This document shows, piece by piece, positions 63,350 to 64,000 of a stretch of 64,000 nucleotides of DNA (position 1 is the stretch's first letter; every line of letters starts with the position of its first letter). The notes beneath the pieces are model-generated. The model was given only the letters and a program-made list of their open reading frames with translations. It searched no databases and was not told the DNA's origin. The position numbers and the translations under genes were made by a program. Source of the stretch: Tissierella simiarum (GTDB taxonomy: Bacteria > Bacillota > Clostridia > Tissierellales > Tissierellaceae). The stretch lies in contig NZ_JAHLPM010000008.1 of assembly GCF_018917865.1 (NCBI RefSeq), positions 62,001 through 126,000 of the forward strand, in the 5' to 3' direction.

Positions 63350-64000
63350 TCATTCCCATAAGAGTTCATTTAAATGAGGCTTCATATAATTACAACGCTC
63401 TTTGAATAAATCCGCATCATTTTGTAATCTATATAAATCATGCAAACATCGCCAACAGAAAAAATTAACATTACAATCACAACAAAGAGGATGTTGATCG
63501 GGTTCAAAATCAGATAAGCAACTATGTGTACATGCTATTTCATTTTTTCCTTCAAATAAAATGTGTAAATCTTTAACTTCATCTACATTGCCTAGCTTAA
63601 ATTGTTCATCAGTAAACAAATCACATGGAAATATATCTCCATTATATTCAATGGTCAATTCATTAACCCCTGCCTTACAAGAACATCCTATTATTTCATG
63701 TTTATTTTTTAGTTCTGGAGGAGAAGAGATTTCTTGAGCATTTGAAACAAATTGAGTTAATATATCAGAGTTTCTTTCTGCTCGTCCTAAAAGCGCTAAT
63801 TGTCTAAGCATAGGCTTAGTACCTAATTCCTCATTAAGCTTATAAAATTTATTAACTACATTTTGATTGTTTTTAGTGAGAACCATTGAAAGACTAATCT
63901 TTTTATAATCATTTTTATGTAATAGTTTAATGCTGTTAATTACTTGCTGGAAGACCCCTTTTCCTCTGATAATAGAACATGATTCTTCATCTGCCCCATC
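63350..64000 (-). CDS. radical SAM/SPASM peptide maturase, C-terminal part (start outside window)
   Basis: 216 codons up to the TGA at 63350; the frame is open to the window edge, so the radical SAM CxxxCxxC motif is not seen. The visible part begins DGADEESCSIIRGKGVFQQV, the typical SAM-domain segment after the substrate site, then continues to a SPASM domain: CSCKAGVNELTIEYNGDIFPCDLF, GNV and CxxxC-rich CTHSCLSDFE...CCDCNVNFFCWRC (given in pieces). Such enzymes bind extra 4Fe-4S clusters and cross-link precursor peptides. Adjacent precursors make this the maturase. An internal ATG at 63886 is not the start. Confidence 0.88.
   Translation of the reverse strand, partial: DGADEESCSIIRGKGVFQQVINSIKLLHKNDYKKISLSMVLTKNNQNVVNKFYKLNEELGTKPMLRQLALLGRAERNSDILTQFVSNAQEISSPPELKNKHEIIGCSCKAGVNELTIEYNGDIFPCDLFTDEQFKLGNVDEVKDLHILFEGKNEIACTHSCLSDFEPDQHPLCCDCNVNFFCWRCLHDLYRLQNDADLFKERCNYMKPHLNELLWE

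Noticed and set aside
1-64000. CRISPR arrays, rRNA, tRNA, prophage
   Set aside because: No regularly spaced direct repeats, no recognisable rRNA or tRNA sequence, and no phage structural genes were found by reading.

Overview
The window reads as chromosome of an anaerobic, AT-rich Firmicute of the Clostridia/Tissierellia type. Support comes from very low GC, strong AAGGAGG-type ribosome sites, frequent TTG/GTG starts, pyruvate:ferredoxin oxidoreductase, hydrogenase maturation genes, a GrdX-like protein, and the classical Gram-positive block uvrC / hprK / murB / rapZ / yvcK / whiA / ptsH. The species cannot be named from the sequence. Almost every gene lies on the minus strand; the plus-strand exceptions are at 12.9, 39.8, 41.5 and 54.5 kb.

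Layout. 0-4.5 kb: a gamma-carbonic-anhydrase-like protein (cut by the window edge), topoisomerase III and a Uup-like ABC-F ATPase. 4.7-12.5 kb: a metal/redox block. hypB, a 899-residue FeS/FAD oxidoreductase and hypA form one operon; an FmdE-like protein and a FecBCD-type importer form a second. The importer permease carries an in-frame TGA exactly where a Trp is expected. Both operons have near-identical promoters plus the same set of dyad sites upstream, so they probably form one regulon. 12.9-16.2 kb: a multipass membrane protein, then a transposase-derived HTH protein overlapping a FAD amine-oxidase-like gene.

16.3-27.2 kb: an atypical class I lanthipeptide locus. It has a complete LanB, LanC, an exporter without a C39 domain, a flavodoxin-fold FMN reductase, a CPBP membrane protease, an M50-type membrane protease, and a five-Cys precursor with a subtilin-like FDDFDLDL leader. 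No LanP, two-component system or LanFEG was found.

27.7-47 kb: housekeeping genes. These are a MATE exporter, fxsA, a thioesterase, pyk, pfkA, dnaE, a GrdX-like gene, ptsH, whiA, a NUDIX gene, an M42 peptidase, a DUF2284 protein, a Rad52/Sak-like protein, yvcK, rapZ, a PHP phosphoesterase, murB and an orphan membrane-anchored solute-binding protein. 47.4-54.7 kb: nifJ, hprK, a PspC protein and uvrC.

54.8-64 kb: a second peptide natural-product locus. A radical SAM/SPASM maturase runs off the window. It is followed by two tandem Cys-rich precursors, a three-gene ABC transporter, a cytosolic subtilisin-like protease, an ABC exporter, a third and possibly start-less precursor copy, and an S41 protease.

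The most unusual observation links the two peptide loci. Each of the three precursor units (82-residue lanthipeptide precursor, tandem pair, lone third copy) is bracketed by its own inverted repeat of 14-19 bp. The arms differ in sequence between units but remain complementary, and the one near-mismatch becomes a G-U pair only on the transcribed strand. This suggests 5'UTR-3'UTR pairing of precursor mRNAs, or alternatively cassette ends.
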